This document shows, piece by piece, positions 1 through 7,124 of a DNA stretch of 64,000 bases. A program made the translations under genes and the position numbers. The notes under the pieces are model-generated. The model was not told the DNA's origin, did no database searches, and saw only the letters and a list, made by a program, of their open reading frames with translations. Source of the DNA: an uncultured Christensenella sp. (GTDB lineage Bacteria; Bacillota; Clostridia; Christensenellales; Borkfalkiaceae). The stretch lies in assembly GCA_910577875.1 (NCBI GenBank), contig CAJTNY010000006.1, positions 1 to 64,000 of the forward strand, written 5' to 3'. The stretch's first letter is position 1. Every line of letters begins with the position of its first letter.

Positions 1-1
1 G

Positions 2-379
2 AATTCAGGCGGTGCAGTTGTCATAAAGGACATAAGCGTGTTCAGCTATTGCGAGCATCATTTGGCGCTTATGTACGATATGAAAGTCGACGTGGCGTAT
101 GTCCCGCGCGGAAGAGTTCTGGGACTGAGTAAGATTGCGCGTATTTGCGATATGGCGGCAAAGCGGCTGCAATTGCAGGAGCGTATGGGGCAAGACATTG
201 CCGAGATAATTTCGCTTGCGGCTTTATCGCCAGATGTCGGCGTAAGGATAGAAGGTTGCCACAGTTGTATGACTTCGCGCGGGATAAAAAACGTATCGTC
301 AAAAACGGTTACTAAAACTTACTTCGGTGCGTTCAAATCCGATGTTTCATTGCAAAATCTTTTGGGGGACAGGGTATGA
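2..379 (+). CDS. folE: GTP cyclohydrolase I, C-terminal part (5' end outside window)
   Basis: Converts GTP to dihydroneopterin triphosphate, the entry step of folate and of queuosine (preQ0) synthesis. The reading frame is open from base 2 without a start, so the N-terminus lies outside the window. Visible family motifs are the zinc ligands in SYCEHHL and in HSCMTSRGI, plus GLSKIAR and SKTVT near the end. The stop codon overlaps the queC start (ATGA), which ties it to the queuosine operon rather than to folate genes. Family assignment is confident; the operon role is inferred from the neighbours. Confidence 0.95.
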   Translation, partial: NSGGAVVIKDISVFSYCEHHLALMYDMKVDVAYVPRGRVLGLSKIARICDMAAKRLQLQERMGQDIAEIISLAALSPDVGVRIEGCHSCMTSRGIKNVSSKTVTKTYFGAFKSDVSLQNLLGDRV

Positions 380-1062
380 AAGCACTTGTTTTATTAAGCG
401 GCGGAGTGGATAGTGCGACTTGTCTCGGGTTGGCGGTTCAAAAATACGGCGCGACGGAAGTTTCTGCCCTTTCCGTTTACTATGGTCAGACTCATAGTAA
501 AGAACTCGACGCAGCGCAAAAAGTTGCTGACTTTTACGGCGTTGATTTAAAGCGGCTTGACCTATCGGTCATATTCGAAGGTTCCGACTGTTCGCTTTTG
601 GCGGATTCGCCCAAGGTTATACCTTTGCAAAGCTATGCCGAACAGCTTTCCGTAACAGGCGGTAAACCCGTTTCAACCTATGTCCCTTTCAGAAATGGGC
701 TGTTTCTTTCGGCAGCGGCAAGCGTGGCGCTTTCTCATGGTTGCGAGGTGATATATTACGGCGCTCACGGCGACGATGCGGCGGGCAACGCCTATCCGGA
801 TTGCAGCGAAAAGTTTAATTCCGCTATGGGAGAAGCTATTTATACAGGCAGTGGCGGACAGCTTAGAATTCTTGCGCCATTTGTAAACTTAAACAAATCT
901 CAGGTTGTAAAAATTGGAATAGAACTCGGTGTTCCTTATAAATATACCTGGAGCTGTTATTCGGGGGGCGGAAAACCTTGCGGCGTATGCGCTACTTGCC
1001 GTGACCGTGCTGCCGCATTTAAAGCCAACGGAATAGAAGACCCTGCAATAAAAGGAGAATAA
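376..1062 (+). CDS. queC: 7-cyano-7-deazaguanine synthase QueC
   Basis: ATP-dependent conversion of 7-carboxy-7-deazaguanine to preQ0 in the queuosine pathway; cytosolic. The 228-aa product has the PP-loop motif SGGVDS at residues 8-13 and the C-terminal zinc-binding cysteine cluster (C194, C202, C205, C208, within CGVCATC). Length is normal for the family. It overlaps folE by 4 nt and is followed 1 nt later by queF, so the three are translated as one operon. queD and queE are not visible and probably lie upstream of the window. Confidence 0.97.
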   Translation: MKALVLLSGGVDSATCLGLAVQKYGATEVSALSVYYGQTHSKELDAAQKVADFYGVDLKRLDLSVIFEGSDCSLLADSPKVIPLQSYAEQLSVTGGKPVSTYVPFRNGLFLSAAASVALSHGCEVIYYGAHGDDAAGNAYPDCSEKFNSAMGEAIYTGSGGQLRILAPFVNLNKSQVVKIGIELGVPYKYTWSCYSGGGKPCGVCATCRDRAAAFKANGIEDPAIKGE

Positions 1063-1063
1063 T

Positions 1064-1555
1064 ATGCCAAGAGAAAAACAGAACGAAGGTATTACCTTGC
1101 TCGGTAACAACAATACTAAATATCCGAATACTTACGATCCGTCTGTTTTGGAATCGTTTACAAACAAACATCCGGGAAGGGACTATTTCGTAAAGTTCAA
1201 TTGTCCGGAATTCACAAGTCTCTGCCCCATTACTGGACAGCCCGACTTTGCCACGGTCTATATTTCTTACGTACCTCGCGAAAAGATGGTTGAAAGTAAG
1301 TCTTTAAAATTGTATCTTTTCGGGTTCAGAAACCGCGGCGATTTCCACGAGGATTGCATTAATATAATTATGAACGACCTTATTGATTTGTTGGACCCTG
1401 CATATATTGAGGTATGGGGCAGGTTTTTGCCTCGCGGCGGAATTTCAATAGATCCATATTGCAACTATGGAAAAAATGGAACTAAGTGGGAACAGGTAGC
1501 CTGGGACAGACTTTCACATCACGATATGTATCCCGAAAAAATAGATAACAGATAA
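1064..1555 (+). CDS. queF: NADPH-dependent 7-cyano-7-deazaguanine reductase QueF (type I, short form)
   Basis: Reduces the nitrile of preQ0 to preQ1, the base inserted into tRNA by Tgt. At 163 aa it is the short, single-domain type I form. The active-site cysteine is C54 in SLCPITGQPD and the substrate-binding glutamate is E96 in RGDFHEDC; the NADPH-binding ESKSLK stretch lies between them. The ATG at 1064 has an AAGGAG ribosome site. It is last in folE-queC-queF and is followed by a terminator-like hairpin. Confidence 0.96.
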   Translation: MPREKQNEGITLLGNNNTKYPNTYDPSVLESFTNKHPGRDYFVKFNCPEFTSLCPITGQPDFATVYISYVPREKMVESKSLKLYLFGFRNRGDFHEDCINIIMNDLIDLLDPAYIEVWGRFLPRGGISIDPYCNYGKNGTKWEQVAWDRLSHHDMYPEKIDNR

Positions 1556-1557
1556 TA

Positions 1558-1582
1558 AAAAAGCGGACGTACGTCCGTTTTT
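1558..1582 (+). terminator. Terminator of the queuosine operon
   Basis: Three bases after the queF stop is the palindrome CGGACGTACGTCCG, flanked by a run of A before and a run of T after. This has the form of an intrinsic terminator that could work in either direction. Confidence 0.8.
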
Positions 1583-1634
1583 ATTGTATAACGAAAACCA
1601 CGCGACTATCGCGTGGTTTTCGTTATACAATAAA
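1580..1634. repeat. Long perfect inverted repeat (25-bp arms, 5-nt loop)
   Basis: Bases 1580-1604 and 1610-1634 are perfect reverse complements around the loop ACTAT. This is far longer than a normal terminator stem and immediately follows the queF terminator. It lies between convergent queF and tRNA-Arg. It could be a bidirectional terminator, an RNase III substrate or a small palindromic insertion; the sequence alone does not decide. Confidence 0.85.
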
Positions 1635-1668
1635 TGTCGTATTCAGTCTTTCGACAAAATACGACATT
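1633..1668 (-). terminator. Hairpin downstream of tRNA-Arg
   Basis: An 11-bp perfect stem (1633-1643 with 1658-1668) lies just past the 3' end of the minus-strand tRNA. Read on that strand it is followed by TATTGT, only moderately T-rich. It probably ends the tRNA transcript, possibly together with the adjacent 25-bp hairpin. Confidence 0.55.
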
Positions 1669-1673
1669 ATTCT

Positions 1674-1748
1674 TGGTGTTCCCGCCGGGAGTCGAACCCG
1701 AAATACGGACTTAGGAGGTCCGGGTTATATCCATTTAACTACGGAAAC
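1674..1748 (-). tRNA. tRNA-Arg (anticodon CCT)
   Basis: On the minus strand a complete cloverleaf can be folded. Acceptor arms GTTTCCG and CGGGAAC pair with one G-T; the D stem is GTTA/TAAC; the anticodon stem CGGAC/GTCCG encloses the loop CTCCTAA (anticodon CCT, reading AGG arginine codons). The T arm has TTCGACT in the loop. Discriminator A and an encoded CCA complete the 3' end. Confidence 0.93.
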
Positions 1749-1837
1749 ATAAGCAAAATATTTTATACCAATTTTATATTCAGTTGTCAAAAGTACGTCA
1801 AAACAGCCATTTTAGCCCCCAAATAGACTGTTTTTTC

Positions 1838-1901
1838 GTGTTCCGTGTGGATATAGTGAACACTTAGGAAGGGGGGGTAGATATCCATTAACTATGGAAG
1901 C
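1838..1901 (-). pseudogene. Decayed tRNA-Arg copy
   Basis: About 90 nt upstream of the intact tRNA-Arg, in the same orientation, the minus strand reads GCTTCCATAGTTAATGGATA, which matches the first 20 or so bases of the tRNA with two substitutions and one deletion. TTCCTAAGT (anticodon-loop region) and CGGAACAC (3' acceptor region) also match. The anticodon and T stems no longer pair. It looks like the wreck of a tandem duplicate. Confidence 0.6.
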
Positions 1902-1913
1902 GCATATTATTTC

Positions 1914-1940
1914 AAAAGCGAGCGGTGTACGCTCGCTTTT
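1914..1940 (-). terminator. rpsT terminator
   Basis: The arms AAAAGCGAGC and GCTCGCTTTT pair around a 7-nt loop about 20 nt past the rpsT stop. The T-run is on the rpsT strand. Confidence 0.85.
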
Positions 1941-1960
1941 AATAATTCGCGATAGAAGTT

Positions 1961-2224
1961 TTACGCCATAGCGTTAAGCTTTTTGGCAAGTCCCGATTTT
2001 TTGTTAGCGGCGGTATTCTTTTTAAGAACGCCTTTTGAAACTGCGCCGTCGATAACGGAACAGGTATAGGGGAATTTCGCGGTTGCAGCTGCTTTATCGC
2101 CTGCTTCGACCAAAGAAAGAAATTTCTTGACTTCGGTTTTTACTTCGGATTTAACGGCCTTATTTCTCTCCGTTTTTTTATCGGTAACAAGAACACGCTT
2201 TTTTGCTGACTTTATGTTAGGCAT
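1961..2224 (-). CDS. rpsT: 30S ribosomal protein S20
   Basis: Small basic protein of 87 aa that binds 16S rRNA in the 30S subunit. The N-terminus MPNIKSAKKRV and the alternating Lys/Ala-rich helical sequence (KSGLAKKLNAM at the end) are typical. The start has AAAGGAG 7 nt upstream. It is transcribed alone, divergently from murI, with its own terminator. Confidence 0.97.
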   Translation of the reverse strand: MPNIKSAKKRVLVTDKKTERNKAVKSEVKTEVKKFLSLVEAGDKAAATAKFPYTCSVIDGAVSKGVLKKNTAANKKSGLAKKLNAMA

Positions 2225-2363
2225 TTATTATCTCCTTTGGAAACGCTTTTACTTAAATTCTTATGTGATTTTATCATAAAAAAGCATAGTTGTAAACTGT
2301 TTTTTAACGGCTTTTCAGAAAATTTTAATATATTTTTATCTTTGATAATATTAATAATACTGT

Positions 2364-3119
2364 ATGGATAAAAATATTAACCGCTCGGTTTGCTTCTTTG
2401 ACAGCGGTATAGGCGGACTAAGTTTATTATATGAATGCGTGCGCAGATTGCCGTGCGTAGATTTTACATATTTTGCCGATAATTTTCGTGTGCCGTACGG
2501 TGCACTGACGCGTGAAGAATTAATAAGTATCGCCGATGAAAAGTTTACCAAGATAAGTAAACTTAAACCCATTGCTGCGGTATTGGCTTGTAATACGCTT
2601 ACGGCGCAGTGTATAGATTATTTAAGGCGGAAATACCCATTTGAAATTATCGGTATACAACCTGCAATTAAACCGGCTGCGGTCTGCAAAGGAAAATGTG
2701 TCGTACTTGCAACTCCGTCAACTGCCGGAAGCAAATCTTTAAAATTGCTTGTCGAAAAATATGGCTTGGGGAATACTGAAGTTGTAGCTTGTCCCGATTT
2801 GGCATATTATATAGAGAATAATATTTCTGAACTTTCGTTTGACAAAGTGAAACGGTTTTTGCCGGAAAAAAAAGCCGGCAGCGTCGTACTGGGTTGCACT
2901 CATTACGTGTTCGTGAAAGAGATGATAAAAGACTTTTATAACTGTCCTGTTTTCGACGGTATAGACGGGACGGCGGCGCATTTATGCGAAAAAATAGGGA
3001 TTTTTGACCACCAATGTGAAAGAATACAAAAAATATCGTTTTTAAGCGGTGATACGGCTAAAAATCGACTTGTATTCAATACGCTTTTAATGAAAGGTGG
3101 AGTTAATTCCCAAAATTAA
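2364..3119 (+). CDS. murI: Glutamate racemase
   Basis: Interconverts L- and D-glutamate to supply D-Glu for peptidoglycan. The 251-aa product has the motif FDSGIGG (D13) and the two catalytic cysteines C76 (ACNTLT) and C178 (LGCTHY), so it should be active. No Shine-Dalgarno sequence precedes the ATG; an AT-rich stretch with TAATAT at 2346-2351 lies just upstream, so the message may have almost no leader. It sits directly before the division cluster but is separated from mraZ by a strong promoter. Confidence 0.95.
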   Translation: MDKNINRSVCFFDSGIGGLSLLYECVRRLPCVDFTYFADNFRVPYGALTREELISIADEKFTKISKLKPIAAVLACNTLTAQCIDYLRRKYPFEIIGIQPAIKPAAVCKGKCVVLATPSTAGSKSLKLLVEKYGLGNTEVVACPDLAYYIENNISELSFDKVKRFLPEKKAGSVVLGCTHYVFVKEMIKDFYNCPVFDGIDGTAAHLCEKIGIFDHQCERIQKISFLSGDTAKNRLVFNTLLMKGGVNSQN

Positions 3120-3167
3120 AATAAATAAATTAAAAATATTAAAAAAATTTAAACTTTTTATGCTTTG

Positions 3168-3182
3168 GTGGTTGACAGTGGT
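3168..3182 (+). promoter_or_regulatory. Possible MraZ operator (two GTGGT boxes)
   Basis: GTGGT occurs at 3168-3172 and again at 3178-3182, a 10-bp period that overlaps the -35 element of the mraZ promoter. MraZ is known to repress its own operon through short G-rich direct repeats upstream of mraZ. The exact box sequence here is inferred, not matched to a known consensus. Confidence 0.45.
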
Positions 3183-3200
3183 CATTTTAGGTGTTATTAT
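3172..3200 (+). promoter_or_regulatory. Promoter of the mraZ division cluster
   Basis: TTGACA (3172-3177), a 17-bp spacer and TATTAT (3195-3200) form a near-consensus sigma-A type promoter 30 nt before the mraZ start. Confidence 0.85.
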
Positions 3201-3229
3201 AGATACATAGTTTACTCAGGGTAGTTTCA

Positions 3230-3655
3230 ATGTTTTTTCTTACAGGCGAATACGAGCATCAGATTGATGCCAAAAACAGAATAAGAATACCTGCCAAGCT
3301 CAAGGGGAAGGAAGAAAAGCTTTACTTCTCTAAGGGTACGAACGGCTGTATTTTCGTGTTTTATGAAGCCGCAATAAAAGAAAAACTTGAAAAGCTCGAA
3401 GAAATAAAAATTTCAGATATGGAAAAGCAAAAAGGAATGAGAGCGTTCACGAAATCTCTAAAACTTGTTGAGATGGATACGCAGGGAAGGCTCGTAATTC
3501 CTCCCGAATTAAAAAGTTATTCCAAGATAATCAAGGATATAAAAATCTGCGGCGCAGGTTCGAGAATAGAAATTTGGTCAAAAGAAGTTTACGACGAGTA
3601 TTTTGCTGACGACGATGAAAACTTTGACAAAAATTTCGGGTATCTGGATATTTAA
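3230..3655 (+). CDS. mraZ: Transcriptional regulator MraZ
   Basis: DNA-binding regulator of the division/cell-wall cluster, 141 aa. It contains two SpoVT/AbrB-like swapped-hairpin halves: MFFLTGEYEHQIDAKNRIRI at the N-terminus and EMDTQGRLVIPPELK in the second half. As usual it is the first gene of the dcw operon and is followed 2 nt later by rsmH. Repression of its own promoter is expected from the family and fits the repeated boxes at the -35 region. Confidence 0.95.
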   Translation: MFFLTGEYEHQIDAKNRIRIPAKLKGKEEKLYFSKGTNGCIFVFYEAAIKEKLEKLEEIKISDMEKQKGMRAFTKSLKLVEMDTQGRLVIPPELKSYSKIIKDIKICGAGSRIEIWSKEVYDEYFADDDENFDKNFGYLDI

Positions 3656-3657
3656 CT

Positions 3658-4599
3658 ATGAAAGACTTTGCGCATATTCCCGTAATGCTTGACGAATGTA
3701 TGGACGCGCTTGATATAAAAGACGGCGGCGTATACTTCGACGGAACAGTAGGCGGTGGAGGTCATTCGTTCGAAATACTTAGTCGTTCCGCTCCGTCGGG
3801 TAGGTTGATTGCCACTGATTTGGACGACGATGCCATTTCGGCGGCGACGGAAAGACTTTCGCTGTTTCGCGGTAGATTTGAAATTTTTAAATATGATTAT
3901 AAAAACTATGACGAAGTTTTAAATCTTGCCGGTGTGGAAAAACTCGACGGCGCTCTGCTCGATTTTGGGGTTTCAAGTTTTCAGCTTGACTGTGAAGAGA
4001 GGGGATTTTCATATATGAAGCCGTCGTCACCGCTTGATATGCGCATGGATAAAAATGCGGATTTAACAGCCGAAATAATTCTAAACGAATATTCGCAGAA
4101 ACAGATTTCGAATATTTTAAAAGATTTCGGCGAAGAAAAATTTGCAAACCAAATTGCCGCGAACGTGGTTAAGTTTCGGAACGTCAGACGTATGACGACC
4201 TGCGGAGAATTTGCGGAAATTATAGAAAACAGCATACCTGCTAAATTCCGTCATAACGGACCTTGCGCGAGAAAAAGTTTTCAAGCGGTAAGAATAGCGG
4301 TTAACGGGGAACTCGAAGGACTATACGAATGTATTTTGGGTTTGACGCGCAGACTAAAAAAAGGCGGAAGAATAGCGATTTTGACTTTTCACTCGCTTGA
4401 AGACAGAATAGTAAAACAAGCTTTCAGAATGCTTGAATGCGATTGTCTCTGTGATAAAAGTCTTCCGGTATGTGTTTGCGGAAAAATCAAAGAGATAGAA
4501 ATTTTAACTAAAAAACCGATAACCGCAAGCGTAAAAGAAACGGCGGTAAATTCGCGTTCGAAGTGTGCAAAACTTCGTGTCGCGGAGAAAATTATTTGA
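3658..4599 (+). CDS. rsmH: 16S rRNA (cytosine1402-N4)-methyltransferase RsmH
   Basis: S-adenosylmethionine-dependent methylation of C1402 in the decoding centre of 16S rRNA. The 313-aa protein begins HIPVMLDECMDAL and has the SAM-binding glycine loop DGTVGGGGHS, the LLDFGVSSFQLD stretch and FHSLEDRIVK near the end. Length is normal. It is the second gene of the division cluster, 2 nt after mraZ. Four cysteines near residues 260-275 (CDCLCDKSLPVCVCGK) suggest a metal-binding insert, as seen in some family members. Confidence 0.96.
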   Translation: MKDFAHIPVMLDECMDALDIKDGGVYFDGTVGGGGHSFEILSRSAPSGRLIATDLDDDAISAATERLSLFRGRFEIFKYDYKNYDEVLNLAGVEKLDGALLDFGVSSFQLDCEERGFSYMKPSSPLDMRMDKNADLTAEIILNEYSQKQISNILKDFGEEKFANQIAANVVKFRNVRRMTTCGEFAEIIENSIPAKFRHNGPCARKSFQAVRIAVNGELEGLYECILGLTRRLKKGGRIAILTFHSLEDRIVKQAFRMLECDCLCDKSLPVCVCGKIKEIEILTKKPITASVKETAVNSRSKCAKLRVAEKII

Positions 4600-4619
4600 T
4601 TACGGTAAGGAGAAAAATT

Positions 4620-5348
4620 ATGGCAGTTGCATCGCCCGTATTGGAAAGGAATGCCGATACCGAAGAAAAAGAATATACAAGAGAATATCGCGATTCTTAT
4701 TTAAGCGAGGAAGAGAGGCATAATTCGCGCATAAGCGAAAACTATGCGAGATTAATCAATCCCGAGAGCAGAACGAAAGATATACTGCCTTCAAGAAGCG
4801 CGGAGAAGGAAATTACAGTCGAGCAGACGGAAACTAATTCTGCTGCGCGTGAAATTTTATTCCAAAGACCTTATCTTGTTGAAAATGCGCGTGCCGACGC
4901 GGATATTTTCCGTGCCGACAGCTCGGTTAACCGCAAGTTGTTTTCTGCGGAAACGGCGGTTCCTGAGTCTGTGACGGACGAGGAAGAGAACGAGGATCTT
5001 CGTCCCACGCAGACAACAATTCAGTATAAAACTGCGGGAGTGGTAAAAACCGTTGAAGAAGGTAAAATTGCAACAAGACCTTCGCAGACAAAGCGTTCTG
5101 CTTTGACAAAGAAAGACAGAATAATAATAGCCGTTGCACTGTCGGTGATAGTTGCTTTATTTATACTTATAATAGTTAACTCGGCTGTTATTTCTAACTT
5201 GAACAAAGAAGTCGGTGCGTTGCAAAACAATTTGACGCAGGCTGAAAACGCTTATTCGGAAGCTCTTGCCGAAACGGAAGATTTTAAGTCCAATTGGTAT
5301 CAGGAAGTAGAGGATTTTGCAAATAAAAACGGAATGATTCTCGGTTAA
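4620..5348 (+). CDS. ftsL: FtsL-like septum protein
   Basis: Single-pass division protein expected to bridge FtsQ/DivIB and DivIC in the divisome. The 242-aa product has a long charged cytoplasmic N-terminus, one membrane helix around residues 168-190 (IIIAVALSVIVALFILIIV) and a short coiled-coil C-terminus (SNLNKEVGALQNNLTQAENA). The start at 4620 is chosen because AAGGAG lies 7 nt before it; an in-frame start at 4563 would overlap rsmH. FtsL is poorly conserved, so the name rests on position (between rsmH and a division PBP) and topology. Confidence 0.75.
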   Translation: MAVASPVLERNADTEEKEYTREYRDSYLSEEERHNSRISENYARLINPESRTKDILPSRSAEKEITVEQTETNSAAREILFQRPYLVENARADADIFRADSSVNRKLFSAETAVPESVTDEEENEDLRPTQTTIQYKTAGVVKTVEEGKIATRPSQTKRSALTKKDRIIIAVALSVIVALFILIIVNSAVISNLNKEVGALQNNLTQAENAYSEALAETEDFKSNWYQEVEDFANKNGMILG

Positions 5349-5355
5349 GGAGACA

Positions 5356-7116
5356 ATGAAAATAAAAAAATTTAATAAAATCAACAAATCGGGTTTCTCG
5401 ATTACAGTATTACAAAAGAGGTTATTGTCAATGGGTTTGGCAATAGCCTTTATTTTTTGCATAATTTTCGCACGGTTGTTATATGTTCAGCTCGTATGGG
5501 GGTCGGAGCTTAAATACAGAGCTTCGGACCAATGGAACAGGGAAATACCGGTTATTGCGAGCAGAGGTTTGATAACGGACGCAAACGGAGAAATTCTTGT
5601 CGGAAACAAGACTACATACAGCGTGTTTCTGCGTCCGAACGCAGTAGAAAACGCTGAGTATACCGCTACTGTTTTGAGCGGTTTGTTTACGATCGATCCG
5701 AATTCTATAATCGAAAAAATCAATGGCGGGAAAGTTTCCGAAATAACGGTCGCAAGACAGGTTTCAAAGGAAAGCGTCGAAAAACTCGTTTCCTATAATC
5801 TATCGGGTGTTTATTATTCGCGCGACAATACCAGACAATATGCGTACAATGACGTGCTTTGTCAGGTTCTCGGGTTTACTTCGAATGACGGTTCGGGACT
5901 TTCGGGGATAGAAAAATATTACAATAAAATTTTAAGCGGAACGAACGGCGAAATAAGCTATACAACCGATATCGTAGGCGTAGAAACGGAAAACTCGGTG
6001 GTCGTTTACAGCGAAGCTAAGGCGGGCGCTGAGATCAGGCTGACGGTCGATATTGATATTCAGCTTGCGGCGGAGGATGCAATGCGCAGCGTTTATGTTT
6101 CAAGCGGCGCCAAGTCTGTATCGTGTATTGTGCTTAATCCTCAGAATTTCGATATTCTCGCAATGGTGAATTATCCCTCGTACGACCTTAACAATGTTCC
6201 GAGAGACGATAAGGATTCGCTCAACACGCTTTCGAGAAACAGTATTGTATGCGATATTTACGAGCCGGGTTCGACGTTTAAAATCGTTACTGCGGCGGCG
6301 AATATTGAAGAGTATCTACGCGGGAATAACAAGGCTTTTTCACCGTCATATGTATTTAACGGAAGCAGGACGAGAACTGTGGACGGAACGAAAATTAAGT
6401 GCTGGTCGGACCACTCGAACGGCAAACACTCGAACCAGACTCTTGCCGACGCGCTGAATAATAGCTGTAACCCGTGTTTTACGGACATAGCTCTTTCGCT
6501 CGGTACGGATAATTTTTATAATTATCTGAACGATTTCGGGTTTGGAAACGTAACAGGTCTTGACTTTAACGGCGAAGCGTTGGGAATGCTGGTGCCTCAG
6601 TCTTTGGTACGCGACTGCGATCTTGCTAGAATAGGTTTCGGTCAGACTGTCGCGGTAACGGGAATTCAGCTTGCCTGTGCGGCCGCGGCTACCGTGAACG
6701 GCGGTAATTATTATATGCCGCATTTTTTAAAATCGGTTGTGCTTTCAAACGGAAACGTGGAAAACTTTAAACCCGTTTTAAAATATAAGCCGATAAGCGA
6801 AAAAGCTTCGTCGATGCTTGCTTCGATGCTTGAAGGCGTAGTTACGGAAGGCAGCGGCAAAAAAGCTTACATAGATGGTTACAAAGTAGGCGGTAAGACT
6901 GGAACTGCGCAGAAATACGAAGACGGACACATTGCTTCGGGCAAATACATATCTTCGTTTGTAGGCTTTTTCCCTTCGGATAAACCGCAGTATCTCGCGT
7001 TAATCATAGTCGACGAACCGCAGGGAATTTATTACGGAAGCGCTGTTGCGGCTCCTGTAGCGAAAGAAATTTTCGAGGACATTATTAAAATCAAAAATAT
7101 CAAACCGTACGTATAG
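5356..7116 (+). CDS. ftsI: Division-type class B penicillin-binding protein (FtsI/SpoVD family)
   Basis: Peptidoglycan transpeptidase of the septum. The 586-aa protein has an N-terminal membrane anchor (LSMGLAIAFIFCIIFARLLY), a dimerisation domain with RGLITDANG, and a transpeptidase domain. Catalytic motifs are S306-K309 (GSTFK), a SCN triad in NNSCNPCF and K514-TGT. No C-terminal PASTA repeat is evident, so FtsI/PBP2B fits better than a full SpoVD. It is 7 nt from the ftsL-like gene and 8 nt before murE. Confidence 0.93.
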   Translation: MKIKKFNKINKSGFSITVLQKRLLSMGLAIAFIFCIIFARLLYVQLVWGSELKYRASDQWNREIPVIASRGLITDANGEILVGNKTTYSVFLRPNAVENAEYTATVLSGLFTIDPNSIIEKINGGKVSEITVARQVSKESVEKLVSYNLSGVYYSRDNTRQYAYNDVLCQVLGFTSNDGSGLSGIEKYYNKILSGTNGEISYTTDIVGVETENSVVVYSEAKAGAEIRLTVDIDIQLAAEDAMRSVYVSSGAKSVSCIVLNPQNFDILAMVNYPSYDLNNVPRDDKDSLNTLSRNSIVCDIYEPGSTFKIVTAAANIEEYLRGNNKAFSPSYVFNGSRTRTVDGTKIKCWSDHSNGKHSNQTLADALNNSCNPCFTDIALSLGTDNFYNYLNDFGFGNVTGLDFNGEALGMLVPQSLVRDCDLARIGFGQTVAVTGIQLACAAAATVNGGNYYMPHFLKSVVLSNGNVENFKPVLKYKPISEKASSMLASMLEGVVTEGSGKKAYIDGYKVGGKTGTAQKYEDGHIASGKYISSFVGFFPSDKPQYLALIIVDEPQGIYYGSAVAAPVAKEIFEDIIKIKNIKPYV

Positions 7117-7124
7117 GTAGGAAT

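Noticed and set aside
1584..1826. 80-codon frame across the hairpins and tRNA-Arg
   Set aside because: It translates through the 25-bp palindrome and the tRNA gene on the opposite strand; no ribosome site and no protein-like composition.
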